A stretch of 64,000 nt of DNA from contig OX031071.1 in assembly GCA_943736015.1 (NCBI GenBank), positions 43,458,709 to 43,522,708 on the forward strand. Direction: 5' to 3'. Below the pieces are notes generated by a model. It was not told where the DNA came from and did no database searches. It was given only the letters and a program-made list of their open reading frames with translations. This DNA is from Tridacna crocea (taxonomy: Eukaryota > Mollusca > Bivalvia > Cardiida > Cardiidae). Both the position numbers and the translations under genes were made by a program. Positions 9,875-20,540 of the stretch are shown piece after piece (the stretch's first letter is position 1; each line of letters begins with the position of its first letter).

Positions 9875-10680
9875 TTAAAGTAAACTTGTAAAATAAACAC
9901 CCAAATACTTATGATATGAAACCACTTCGATATCTCTATTATCATACAACCATCTTTCAGTTCTTTTTAGATTCCCGCCATTTCTGAATACAATAATTTT
10001 TGTTTTGTCAATATTAATATCTAAGCCGACCCCATTACTGAATTGTTCAATAAGGTTTATCTGTCTTTGTAGCTGGATTATGGTATCCGAAAAACTAGAA
10101 ACATCATCTGCGAAAAGTAGTACATTTAAGTCATCAATTTCATTTGATACAAAGATTCCGTGTCTGCATTTATCTTTTAAAAACTTTATTAAATCATTTA
10201 TGAATATGTTGAACAATTTTGGAGATCCAACACAGCCCTGTCTTGTACCAACAGTACAGTGGAACAATGGTGTCAGCCGATCACCAATTTTAACACAAGA
10301 CTTCAGATTTCCATACATAGACTTTAAAACATTTAGAAAATTTCCGTTTATACCATTACGTTGCAAACAGTCCCATTGTTTATCATGGCGAATAGAATCT
10401 AATGCCTTAGCGAAATCGATAAAAATACAATAAAATCTTCCACGTTTTTTTGAGAGATATTTTTGTGCTAACGACATGAGTATAAATATGTTATCATAAG
10501 TTGAATAATTTTCCCGAAAACCTGCTTGAGCTTCATCTCTGACATCACATTTATTACACCATTTTGAAAATCTTGAGTTCAATATAGAGACAAAAGTTTT
10601 GCTGACAGAATCAATCAATGATACACCTCGATAATTACCGGATCATGTAAACTACCCTTTTTGTGAATAGGAGTAAAATA
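9875..10680 (-). pseudogene. Non-LTR retrotransposon reverse transcriptase, partial and broken
   Basis: The longest frame is 247 residues (9,875-10,618). It shows RT motifs in order: AGFRENYSTYDNIF, FIDFAKALDSIRHD (motif A Asp), GTRQGCVGSPKLFNIFINDL (motif B), LLFADDVSSFSDT (FADD catalytic pair) and DINIDKTKIIVFRNGG, then YHKYLGVYF. Upstream to about 10,680 the sequence reads TPIHKKGSLHDP and NYRGVSLIDSVSK in two frames, so a one-base change near 10,640 breaks it. The endonuclease and 5' part are missing. The clade is not certain; the motifs fit CR1/L2-type LINEs. It is unrelated to the intact LINE at 25,206. Its AT-rich codons and frameshifts indicate an old copy. Confidence 0.85.
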
Positions 10681-10739
10681 CTGTGAGATCATTCTTGTGG
10701 AAATGTACAAGTTTCAAATATTACGCTAAAAAGTTTAAC

Positions 10740-11330
10740 TTAAAAGGGCAGACACATTGCGGAAAAGGGAAAATATTTAGGTAGGAATAATTGGTTAGAT
10801 ATGCGTCAAACAGTCATATCGATTTTTGACAGAGTACTGAGACAAGAGATTTGAAAGTTGATATACGCCCACAAACAGTCATATGGGTTTTTGAGAGAGC
10901 ACTGAGACAAGAGGTTTGAAAGTTGGTATACGCCCACCTGACTTTATTTATTCCATGTGATTTACAACCATGAATAAGTGGTATACCTTCAAGGCCCGGA
11001 AAAGATTTATCAAGAAAACAAAACAGCCTTTATTTAGTTTCGGTAAGGTGTTATTCCGCTTTCAGCAATATTTTGGCTATATCAACACCACAGCTCATTT
11101 ATTTATGTGTTTCCTGGTTTCCACTTTTGTAATAAGCGGTCGCTGCACACGCATGGTCTTTATTTTATTTTACCAGAAAGTCTGTGTTTGTCAAACACCA
11201 AGGGGACTATATAGATTATAATACGGTGCTTTGACTTCCTTTCTGATCTTGGATATACAGAGTTTATCTAAATAACACAGTCTCAAAATTGCAAATCATT
11301 CAGTTCATGAACTTGATGATAATGACGACG
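10740..11330. repeat. Dispersed repeat family D, right copy
   Basis: This aligns with 432-965 (GCGTCAAACAGTCATATCGA, CTTTATTTATTCCATGTG, TTATTCCGCTTTCAGCAATA). It carries the 83-codon frame at 10,970-11,221 that shares its peptide with 19,877-20,065. It starts the right copy of the segmental duplication. A local 80-bp repeat of its first part is visible at 10,800-10,940. Confidence 0.6.
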
Positions 11331-11364
11331 ACGAATAGATAGCGATGATGATGATGATTTGTAG

Positions 11365-12363
11365 TAGGGCTTAACTTTAATTTAATTAACAGACTGATCC
11401 ATGCTCTATGAAAAAATCGCTTAACTTAAATTTAATGAATAGATTGAGCCGTGCTTTGTGAAAATAGGGCTCAACTTAACTTTAATGAACAGACTATTCA
11501 ATGCTCTTTAAAAAGGGCTTAACTTAAATTTAATTAATAGACTCTTCAATGCTCTGTGAAAAGGGGGCTTATCTTAAATTTAATGAACAGACTGATCCAT
11601 GCTCTATGAAAAAATGGCTTTACTTAAATTTAATGAGCAGATTGAGCCATGCTCTGTGAAAGGGGGGCTCAACTTAAATTTAATGAGCAGATTGAGCCAT
11701 GCTCTGTAAAAAAGGGACTTAACTTAAATTTAATGAACAGACTGACCCGTGATCTGTGAAAAAGAGGCATAACTTAAATTTAATGAACAGACTGACCCGT
11801 GCTGTGTGAAAAGGGGGCTTGACTTAAATGTAATGAACAGACTGACTCCTGCTCTGTGAAAAAGAGGCATGACTTTAATGTAATGAACAGACTGACTCGT
11901 GCTCTGTGAAAAAGAGGCATGACTTAAATTTAATGAACAGACTGACCCGTGCTCTGTGAAACAGAGGCATGACTTTAATTTAATGAACAGACTGACTCGT
12001 GCTCTGTGAAAAGGGGGCTTAACTTAAATTAAATGAACAGACTGACTCGTGCTCTGTGAAAAGGGGGCTTAACTTAAATTTAATGAACAGACTGGTGAAT
12101 GCTCTGTAAAAAGAAGCATAACTTAAATCTAATGAACAGACCTACCCGTGCTCTGTGAAAAAGAGGCATAACTTAAATTTAATGAACAGACTGGTGAATG
12201 CTCTGTAAAAAGAGGCATAACTAAAATTTAATGAACAGACTGGTGATTGCTCTGTAAAAAGGGGCATAACTTAGATTTAATGAACAGACTGGTGAATGCT
12301 CTGTAAAAAGACGCATAACTTAAATTTAATGAACAGACTGGTGAATGCTCTGTAAAAAGGGGC
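11365..12363. repeat. Minisatellite, ~57-bp unit, about 17 copies
   Basis: The unit reads approximately GGGGGCTTAACTTAAATTTA, ATGAACAGACTGACCCGTGC and TCTGTGAAAAA. The GAGCCATGCTCTGTGAAAA and GGGGCTTAA portions are the family B terminal repeat. The left segmental copy has a single unit at about 1,190-1,237. The array ends exactly where a family A element has inserted in the TTAA of the last unit. No coding capacity. Confidence 0.9.
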
Positions 12364-12367
12364 TTAA

Positions 12368-12595
12368 CCCTTTACCACACAATGCCGAATTTTGAGTTTT
12401 TTTTCACAACCTTAAAGAAAAGGCCTTTTGAAAACATTTTGGGAAAAGGACAAAATGATTGTTACCAATATCTTTTTCACTTCTACAATTATGTTTTCTA
12501 CATTTCCCCCCAAAAAAGTTACATTTTTTTAATCAGGTTTATTTTTTTCGTCTGCAAAAGTTTTGAATTTTGTACTGGTCTTTTATTTAAAAGAG
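12368..12595 (+). mobile_element. Family A element nested in family B, with TTAA target duplication
   Basis: TTAA at 12,364-12,367 and at 12,596-12,599 flank the copy. Ends are CCCTTTACCACAC and TTATTTAAAAGAG; the hairpin at about 12,420-12,500 is worn. Removing the element and one TTAA restores GGGGCTTAATGCATCTGC, the normal family B sequence seen at 6,845. This is the clearest evidence in the window for the TTAA target preference. Confidence 0.8.
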
Positions 12596-12596
12596 T

Positions 12597-13290
12597 TAAT
12601 GCATCTGCAAAAAGTGTCAACTCAGATCCGCCTGCGCAGTCCGTGCAGGTTGACCTGGTTTGAAGTTTTTAGCTATAAGTCAATTTTAGCTATTAGTGTT
12701 TAGCTATTAGTGAATTTTAGCTATTAGTTTTTAGTTTTTAGTCAATTTTAGCTATTAGTTTATAGCTATTAGTAAGTTTCAGCTATTAGTTTTTAGCTAT
12801 GAGTCAACTTTAGCTAGTAGTGTTTAGTTAGTAGTCAATTTTAGCTATCAGTTTTTAGATTTTAGTCAGTTTTAGCTATTAGTTTATAGCTATTGGTAAG
12901 TTTCAGCTATTGGTTTTTAGCTATAAGTCAACTTTAGCTAGTAGTGTTTAGCTATTAGTCAATTTTAGCTATTAGTTTTTAGATTTTAGTTAGCTTTAGC
13001 TATCAGTTTTTAGATTTTAGTCAGTTTTAGCTATTAGTTTTTAGCTATTAGTGTTTAGCTATTAGTTTTTAGCTATTAGTCAATTTTAGGTATTAGTAAG
13101 TTTTAGCTATTAGTTTTTATCTATTATTAAGTTTTAGTTATTAGTTTTTAGCTATTAGTGTTTAGCTATTAGTCAATTTTACGCATGTCAAAGGACCAAT
13201 CTACCCAAAATTTCAATTATAGAGCTAATTGATGACTTGGTTGGTATAATTTATTTGTAGTATGTAGTAATTAATCACAGACAGACAGAA
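12597..13290 (+). mobile_element. Family B element enlarged by an internal minisatellite
   Basis: The body starts TTAATGCATCTGCAAAAAGT, with GATCCGCCTGCGCAGTCCGT and its complement. It is then interrupted by a TTAGCTATTAGT minisatellite and resumes at 13,165 with CAATTTTACGCATGTCAAAG and GACCAATCTACC. The flanking order matches the unexpanded copy at 3,000-3,150. Confidence 0.7.
12665..13160. repeat. Minisatellite of TTTTTAGCTATTAGTCAA units inside family B
   Basis: About 500 bp of irregular 12-31 bp repeats built from TAGCTATTAGT, TTTTTAGCTAT and AGTCAATTTTA. The single ancestral segment is GCTATAAGTCAATTTTACGC of family B. Expansion happened only in this segmental copy. Confidence 0.9.
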
Positions 13291-13307
13291 AAACAGACAG
13301 CTTTACT

Positions 13308-13506
13308 CATTACCAAACGGCTAAATTTTAGGTTGTCCAATTTGAAAGCATTTGCAGACGACAAAGTAAAAGGGATTAAAAATTTGAAATTTGTTTTGTG
13401 ATGGTTAGAAAACATTGTAGGTAAAGGAGAAAATGCTGGTTACCACAATGTTTTCTAAAGGCATTTCTCTCGGTGTCGTCAAAAGTAGGGATTGTGTGGT
13501 AATGGG
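13308..13506 (-). mobile_element. Family A copy
   Basis: The ends are TCATTACCAAACGGC and GTGTGGTAATGGG, then TTAA (13,507-13,510). It contains GCATTTGCAGACGACAAAG and a hairpin around AATGCTGGTTACC. The left segmental copy lacks it between ACAGACACCTGAAC and CATTAGACAG (about 3,195-3,210), so this insertion may post-date the duplication. Confidence 0.65.
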
Positions 13507-13510
13507 TTAA

Positions 13511-14725
13511 TCATTAGACAGTTTAATCTGAACCTACACCCATTGCTAAAGAGCTCTGAATCGTATTTTGCCGTGTATGGGTTTTGAAGGAAAAAACACA
13601 AATATAATGAAGTTAAAATGTCACTTTTCCCTAAAAAGCAGAGGAATATGTTTTTAATCAGATCGTGTTTCTTTCTAGGAACAGAATTATGCACCGTTTC
13701 ACTGAATTTCTCCTTTTTTGTGACGATCACACGGCACGCATATGACAGAAAATAAAGCGGGGATTTCTAAATTTAAAGTTGGTCAACTGAAGCTTTTGAT
13801 GATACCTATAAACTTATCTATGCAGCAATAAATTTTGAATTTATCCATTCGTTAACTACTATATTTTGTCTTTTTTCTTCACGTTTCCTTTCACTTTTAT
13901 ATATTGATCATTCTCTAAAGCATTTACTTTGTACTTAAAACAATACAAACTATTTCAAATTACTGTAATACTGCTACTGCAAGAAAACAGCGAAACCTTG
14001 ACCTTTTAGGAAATAAGTGTTTTTTTTTGTGCAGTTTGGTTGTCTGATGCAATGTCTTGTTGACATCCATTCTTGCTTTCTCTATTTAATTATTTCCAGC
14101 GAAAAGCAGAAATAACAATATATATATATATTGTTTTTTTGCTGACGACATAGATCAAGATCAGACATCACATTCTTGTAACATACGATCTTATTTATAC
14201 CGGTCGCCTGTTTACTGAAGCGCACAAGGCAAAGCTCAACCTGAGTTTCAAAATTTAATATTGTAGCTATTAAGTGTAGTCTGATCTTGATCTATGCTGC
14301 CAGATTATCTAGACGAGCCTTAAAGATAAAAAGAAACAAAGAACAAAAGCTGCCTCAGTTTTCTTGGATTGTAATAGTGAGTTATGTTTAGAGCAGAATG
14401 AGTCAGAAGACGTTTCACTATTTAAGGTCTTTAGTTTTTGTGTGTGTGTGTGTGTTTTTTTTTTAATTAGTAGTTTTTTTCTTTTTTTATATCTATATAT
14501 ATTCCATTAGACATACATTAAACAGACATGTCCAGCTTGAAGACCTTATCATTCTTAAGGGTTTTTTTTCCGCAATGTTTCACAAGATAGTTCCAGTGTA
14601 GCAGTGTAGATCCAAACAAGACTGCACGTTGCCAACATTCTAAATTTGATTTATAAGGTCTTCTATAGCAGCCGTTTGATATTTATGTACTAGAGTTCAC
14701 AAGTATTCGCACGGATTTCCCTTCA
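13511..14725. repeat. Segmental duplication block, right copy
   Basis: Collinear with 3,205-4,390. A (GT)n run at about 14,440-14,455 and a (TA)n tract near 14,123 are local microsatellites. Family C lies at about 14,150-14,205. No exon-like frame was found; short frames are not conserved between the two copies, which argues against coding. Confidence 0.75.
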
Positions 14726-14787
14726 CTTAAGGCCGCGGCATTGTTGAAAAAGCAGAAAATCTGATTATGTTCTTAAAATAGTTTATT

Positions 14788-15007
14788 CCTTTACAGCACA
14801 ACCCTGACTTTTAACGACGCCGAGGACTAAGGCTTTAGACTACATTATGAGAAAAGGAGAAAATGCTGGTAATCAGCATGTTCTCCTCTCTCCATTATAC
14901 TTTCTTCCTCTATTAATGGTAAATTTCACCATTAAACTTATCTTTGGGTTGTCGTCTACAAATGTTTTCAATTTGAACAAATGTAAAATTTTGTCGTTTG
15001 GAAAGAG
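14788..15007 (+). mobile_element. Family A copy
   Basis: This has the GAGAAAAGGAGAAAATGCTG and GTAATCAGCATGTTCTCCTC hairpin and GTTGTCGTCTACAAATGTTT, and ends GTCGTTTGGAAAGAG plus TTAA (15,008-15,011). It aligns with 5,075-5,265 of the left copy, so this insertion predates the segmental duplication. Confidence 0.65.
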
Positions 15008-15132
15008 TTAAACCAAAGTATTTTAATATCAAAATTAAAAAAAGAAATGCAAACAATATCACTTCTGTATTTCGTTTAAGATATCGCACAAAAGTAGCAT
15101 CTTTAGAGTAAATCCAAGATCACACTACATGT

Positions 15133-15898
15133 GTAACCGGATGATGGTTACCGGGTTTTAGCAGTCAATCTTGTGATTTCAAAGTTCCCGGGTTTTTCTT
15201 GATGACATGACTTTCCTTTATCTTTGCCTGTTGAAAGATCACGTATGCACGAGAAGGTCACTGATTGACTAAAAACTTCAAATTTTCTCCCAAGTTATAC
15301 ATTTGTTGTGGTTTGTATTTGTCTGATACATTCCGTTTTGTTATTGGTGTTCGTCAGTCCGTCTGTTCGTTGAATGTTTTGTCATGTTTGGTGGTTGTGA
15401 GTCCGTTCACGGTATTGTCATTGGTTTCCGCGTCCAATGTTATCAGCTGTTTCGGATCCCGACATATCTTACTAAATTGCATGATTTTAACCCATTCACT
15501 TTGTTTCACAGAGCACTTTAGATGTTGTGATCTGAGAGTTGGCAGGGATTGGTGGAGTAAAGTTTGGTAGACTTTCGATTCCATAAATTCGTAAGTTCAC
15601 TTGTACTTGTTATTCACAGAGTTTATTATGTATAACATACATTTACATCCCTTCTAGAGTTTGATGACAAGACTAAGATATTTGTTCAATGTATGTATTT
15701 CAGATAGGCGCTTGCTTGATTGATGTACTTGACCAGATTGGTACGGTTGATGTTATCCTGTTTTCATTGACATGTATGGAAATAGAGAGATTAGAAGTAT
15801 AGTTTGAGATCAGTCAACTTGTTGTCATTACTAATCCAGACATGTAACCCACCCCTTACCTTTTACCCCTTTATTATAACTAGAGAATAGAAGGTTAC
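15133..15898. mobile_element. 766-bp insertion with GTAACC ends and 6-bp target duplication
   Basis: ACATGT at 15,127-15,132 and at 15,899-15,904 flank an insert that begins GTAACCGGATGATGGTTACC and ends AGAAGGTTAC. It splits a family C palindrome; the left segmental copy keeps the empty site as GACTGCATGTTCTATGCAG (about 5,362). The interior has a 101-codon frame without recognisable domains. The short GTAACC inverted ends do not let me name a superfamily. Confidence 0.7.
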
Positions 15899-15904
15899 AC
15901 ATGT

Positions 15905-16700
15905 TCTGTGCAGCTTGATTTATATCTTCACTGCCTGCTTGATTAAGTCTTCACGTATAACAAATAAAATAAAAAGATACTTACACACTAAAACTCTCTT
16001 TCTGTTGAAGTATACACGAGAAAAAAAAATGTGAAAGATTGTGAAAATGATGGAAAATAAATGCTTTCTTTTTTTTTCAAAATGGTTATTTTTACCGTCA
16101 TTTGATCCGAAAACATTTTGCGACCTGCAATTCATTAAATATTTATTATTTAAATTGTCGCCAACTTGAAAAGAATAACGACCTTGGGATGCAAACAGTT
16201 GCACCATAAAAGGATAAAAGCCAGTTTGGTTTAAAAACTGTGCCACATGATCAGTGTAATTGGAGAAAGTTGTTTTCGTAAGTTAGAATTTGGTTATTCA
16301 AGAAGGGCAATAGGGCAGGACGAAATCGTATCTGTCTTCTATTACAGGTACAGCAGCCTTACCTTTTCTCATCTTAAAACCAATCCTTGATTTTAAGTTG
16401 TACTAAACTGAATCAGACTTTACAAGCAGAGAAAAGTGAAACTCTTTCATACCGCAGATGACGCATTAATTGTTCCTCAAAATACAGTTGTCCTTTAACA
16501 TTTTATCATAGAATGCAAAACTTAAACGACTCTGAAAAAATATGCATCTTGAGTTTATCATTGGAAAAGAGGAATTTGCTGGTAACAATATAATTTTCTC
16601 TTTTTTCAACAATGTTTTCTACTTTTTTAAAGACAACTCCAGTCATATGAACTACAGTTAACTTATCCTGCTTTCATTTTGAACAAGTCTTACATTTTTA
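15905..16700. repeat. Segmental duplication block, right copy, with family A remnant
   Basis: To about 16,500 this aligns with 5,400-5,750 (TCCTATTACAGGTACGATG against TTCTATTACAGGTACAGCAG). From 16,502 a worn family A copy aligns with 5,980-6,130. Several poly-A and poly-T runs are present and I see no gene. Confidence 0.7.
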
Positions 16701-16739
16701 TACGTGGTAGGGCTTTAAGTTTCCTTTAGGCGTCGTAGG

Positions 16740-17060
16740 TATGGTGTTAGACGCTGTTTTAAACTTTATCTCAGTTAAATGATATCTAACAGAGGACCTA
16801 TCCATACGTTTCCAGACGTTTACTAGTGCTTCAAAAATATTTTCCCAGGCCTCTGGCTTCTTTCCACCATAACCTTTGGAGGAATAATGATTATCGATGA
16901 AAAGCGAATGAGTCTTGTCACAATGACTATTGTCAATCCTCGAGAAGAAAATGACGAGTTTGTTGTTCGAAACATTAATCCGCTGGCTCCAAGGGGTGTA
17001 CGTTACCGATTTAGCCAACGGGATCGGCAAACAATTATAGAGTAGAAAGGAATGTCGGTA
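16740..17060 (-). mobile_element. Decayed tRNA-headed SINE
   Basis: On the minus strand a head with TTGGCTAAATCGG (box A-like) and TTTCGAAC (box B-like) at about 16,965-17,040 is followed by GACAATAGTCATTGTGACAA and GTCTGGAAACGTATGGATAG, matching the SINE body at 4,618-4,934. The 164-codon minus-strand frame at 16,698-17,192 runs through this SINE and is not a gene. Confidence 0.6.
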
Positions 17061-17239
17061 GATGTTTTCAAAAGCCTGCTCCCAAAAGATCGTCACAGCA
17101 CAAGATTGATTGCTGAAAAGTCTAATAGAAGAGACGTTATCATCGTAGATGATAAAACTAGTATACCCGTAATAGAAAACAACTATTTCCACAGTACTAT
17201 TAACCTACAAAATTTGCTATGGTTAAAAATGAGTATTTA

Positions 17240-18755
17240 CTTACTTCTTTGACCGGCCCCTTTTTTCTTCTTCTAAGAAGTATCATTTATAAATCTAAAA
17301 AAACTAAAGTATCATTACAAAGGGATAGAAGAATTAGCTCCCTTTCTGAAATCTAAGAAAAGTATCAACTAATGATTTCAAGAGTCACACCGTGTAAAAG
17401 TGTAGAAATAATGCTCCAGACGCTAAGCGATTATCTTAAGGTAGGTCAAAGTGTTAGGCAATGACAGAAAGATTAATTTAAAATCAGGTTGAAAGTTAAC
17501 TTGGCAACATGATATCAAGAATTACAATACATTTCTATATTAGTGTCTAGCACTTATACGGCTGTACAATAACAGATTGTCATCGTCCCAATAATTTCAG
17601 TTCTTGTATATGGTATATAGTTAACATTTGAACACCTGCACTGGTTACTTTTGTCTTCTTCTGGGCCTTTCAAGTATCGCCCCGGTAAGAATTGCACTCG
17701 CAAACTTGGTAAACAGCCTACCTAGATTGATTAATTTGCGTTAATTTAGCGTCGCCAATGGTTTCCCATACAGTCGACGCCCCCTGAAGACTGTTAGTGT
17801 AGTTACGGGGGATAGTGCAGATACAGGACGAAACCTATCCTAAGTTTCGTCTAGTTCTTTAACGTGCACGGCGTAAAGCGTGAGCACGATATTGTTACGT
17901 CTACTGAAATTTAAATGTTTTCAATCCTAATTACAAATCTATTTATAGTCCATATCATCGAAACTATATATTTTAGTAAAGTTTTTGCACGAGCTTATAC
18001 TGGCGAAACCAGGGACAGACATGAAATAATGTTGAAAGTAGCATAAAACTCCCTTCAATCAAACACTCTGATGAGTCCCTTTTAAAGAGAACATTTTATT
18101 ATAAGCTATTCATCTGTAAAGAATTAGAAAGAACTGAGGGAAAGCGGAAATGGTTCTGACCAGATTAATATTTTCTTTCTTACAAAATATTATTTTTGTC
18201 ATAATGTTTTCAGTCATTCGCATCCAGACGGGATTGTTTTTAAAAAAAGGGAGAGATATAGCCCCATTGAGATATGTCTGCTTAACGTCCTGTTTATCTT
18301 TAGGCATTTTGTCGGTTTAAAATTCAAATTTAGTAATGGGTTTAAAATTTGTAAGTGAAGCATGAAACATATGCCTAGGTGCACTGACTGCCATTATGTA
18401 AGATGTTAAAAATGGCGTCAAACTTCAATGCGATACAATATGCATATACATTCAAGCCTGAAAATAATTTCCCCTAACTATTTATACACGTAGGTTAATT
18501 CTATGATCTAGTAAATGCAGCCACATAGCTGCGGGATAAATTAGCAATTATTTCCTTTCAATAATTAACCTTTACGTGAAAATTTGAAATGATAAATAAA
18601 ACCAAACTTTGCCGTCTGGCCAGAACCTTTTTTTTATTTTTATCTTAAAGGCGCTGTGTTTTCAAGACCTTAAAGAAGAAAACTAGTTATCACCATTTTC
18701 AAGCTTTTACAAGGTGTTTTCTACCCTTATCTTTTGCCTTTCAAATTATAGATAC
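17240..18755. other. Non-coding stretch, no feature recognised
   Basis: I checked both strands for long frames, splice-flanked exons, tRNA boxes and the repeat families above. Only short frames and a few AT-rich runs are present. The sequence around 17,690-17,880 is less AT-rich (GTACACGGCGTAAAGCG-like), but no function can be assigned. Confidence 0.5.
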
Positions 18756-18758
18756 ATT

Positions 18759-19044
18759 AACCATGCTCTGTTAAAACAGGGCTTAATACAACTGCAAAAA
18801 GTATCGACCTGAACCGTAACTTAATTTTCTGTATGTGAAAGGACCAGTCTATTTCATGATTCAGTTGGTTGTTAAATGAAGTGGATGTTATGAGTCCATA
18901 AGTACGTCAAAGGACCAGTCTATTTCATGATTCAGTTGGCTGTTAAATGAAGTGGATATTATGCATCCATCAGTACGTAATAGCTTGTTTGGTACCATTG
19001 TTCTCGGAGATGTATTAAGCTCCCTTTTGTAACAGCATAGCTCA
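18759..19044 (+). mobile_element. Family B copy with an internal duplication
   Basis: The ends are CCATGCTCTGTTAAAACAGG and TTAAGCTCCCTTTTGTAACA. The palindromic core is mostly lost, and GGACCAGTCTATTTCATGAT then TCAGTTGG is duplicated in tandem (18,841 and 18,909). It aligns with 6,822-7,075 of the left segmental copy. Confidence 0.65.
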
Positions 19045-19139
19045 CATGTATTCAACATAGATCTCCACATATTTTGTCGTCTGTTAACGGTCTTAAATAT
19101 AGACCTTGGTAATATTTGTCATCTAAAATTGTAAATAGG

Positions 19140-19640
19140 TTAGTGGATACAATGACGTTTTAAAGAATAAATATACTGCTTATTATCAAACAAAGCAGAT
19201 AAAAATCAGACAACATGGAAATTCGGCTGATCTTAGTCTATAATCCTCGCGAAGGATATCAGATATCACATAAGACTGGATTTTTTATATGACTATTCCA
19301 TAATGGAAGAGATTGTAGACAACACAACAATCCTGAGAAAACTTTTCAAAAACAATGTGGGAAAAGGAGAAAATACTGGTAACCAGCATTATTTTACACT
19401 CTTCCAGAACCAAAAGAACAATCCTCTGTGAAATGAGGGCTTAATGCATCTGCTAAAAGTTTCGGCCAAGGTCAATTTGTGTATGTCAAAGGAAATGTCT
19501 ACCTCATGATTAAGACGACTGTTCAATAAAGTGGCTAATATAAACAATAATGGATCCATCATTATGTGATGACTTGTCAGGTATCACACACCACAGAGAT
19601 GTATTAAGCCCCCTTTTGTCAGAGCACGGCTCGAGTTTTA
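19140..19640. repeat. Repeat block with partial family C, A and B copies
   Basis: This matches 7,205-7,700 and 20,190-20,540. It includes a family C copy, a family A half-hairpin (AATGTGGGAAAAGGAGAAAA then TACTGGTAACCAGCAT) and a family B copy ending TTAAGCCCCCTTTTGTCAGA then GCACGGCTC. No gene is seen. Confidence 0.65.
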
Positions 19641-19724
19641 GTATTTTAGTCACATTTATTTTGTTCTCTGCAATTGCTTTTAATTTGCACGAGTCTAAAC
19701 TGGTGGTGTGATTTAAACAAATTG

Positions 19725-20106
19725 TCTTTAAGAGGCCAGAAATATTGCGGTAAAGGGAAACTATTCCGGTAGGAGTGTTTGACTGGGTAGGGTCAAACAT
19801 TCGCGTGCATTTTTAAGAGAGCACTGCAACAATAGATCTGAAAGTTGATATACGCCTACCTGACTTTATTTATTCTTTGTGGTTTACAATCATGAATATT
19901 TGGTATACCTTCAAGGCTCGGGGAAGATTTATAAAGAAAACAAGAAGGGCTCTATTTAGTTTCAATAAGGCGTCATTCCACTTTCAGCAATATTTTGGTT
20001 ATATCACCGCCACAGGTCATTTATTGATGTGTTTTCTGGTTTCCACATGTACTTTGGCACTATAGCAATAAGCGGTCGCTGCACACGTATGGTCTTTATT
20101 TTATCA
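19725..20106. repeat. Dispersed repeat family D, third copy
   Basis: This is homologous to 432-965 and 10,770-11,330, beginning at GGCCAGAAATATTGCGGTAA. The frame at 19,877-20,065 gives the shared peptide MNIWYTFKARGRFIKKT. The copy ends where a CCGCCGTAGGCGG-type sequence starts, so a second repeat truncates it. Confidence 0.6.
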
Positions 20107-20107
20107 T

Positions 20108-20182
20108 CCCCCGCCGTAGGCGGAGGGATATAGTTTTAGCGTTGTCCGTCCTTGTCCTGTCCGTCCATCCGTCCGTCCGTTT
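20108..20182. repeat. CCGCCGTAGGCGG hairpin and CCGT microsatellite
   Basis: CCCCGCCGTAGGCGGAGGG can form a short hairpin and is followed by GCGTTGTCCGTCC and a CCGT run. This looks like one end of another dispersed element whose remainder is missing. The next bases return to the 7,205-type block. Confidence 0.5.
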
Positions 20183-20189
20183 TAAGAAT

Positions 20190-20540
20190 CAATAAACTGA
20201 TTATCGAACAGAGCAGATAAAGATCAGACAGCATGGAAATTCAGCTGATCTTTGTCTATAATCCGCCAGAAGTATATCGGAGGTTGTATAAGACGGATTT
20301 TTCTATGACTATTCCATAATGGAAGAAATTGTAGACAATAAATTTCATGTCACTTAACCTTTACCACACAACCTTAACCTTAACCTTTACCACACAGCGA
20401 CCCCGAGAAAACTTTTTGAAAACAATGTGGGAAAAGGAGAAAATACTGGTAACCAGTATAACTTTCTACCCTTCCAAACACAAATGAACAATCCTCTGTG
20501 CATCTGCTAACAGTTTTGGCCCAGGTCAATTTCCGTATGT
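20190..20540. repeat. Third copy of the 7.2-kb repeat block
   Basis: This closely matches 7,205-7,550 (AGATCAGACAGCATGGAAAT then TCAGCTGATCTTTG). It includes a family A fragment from TTAACCTTTACCACACA (about 20,385), with TTAACCTTTACC duplicated just upstream. It lies right after the third D copy and so may be the start of another segmental unit. Confidence 0.6.

Noticed and set aside
15265-15570. 101-codon frame inside the 766-bp insertion as its transposase
   Set aside because: No DDE/DDD spacing or DNA-binding motif is visible, and it is too short; the element looks non-autonomous.
16698-17192. 164-codon minus-strand frame
   Set aside because: It overlaps a decayed SINE including its tRNA-like head, and shows no protein feature.
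20108-20182. Rho-independent-type terminator from the GC hairpin plus T-rich sequence
   Set aside because: The context is eukaryotic and repetitive. The hairpin is part of a dispersed element with a CCGT microsatellite.
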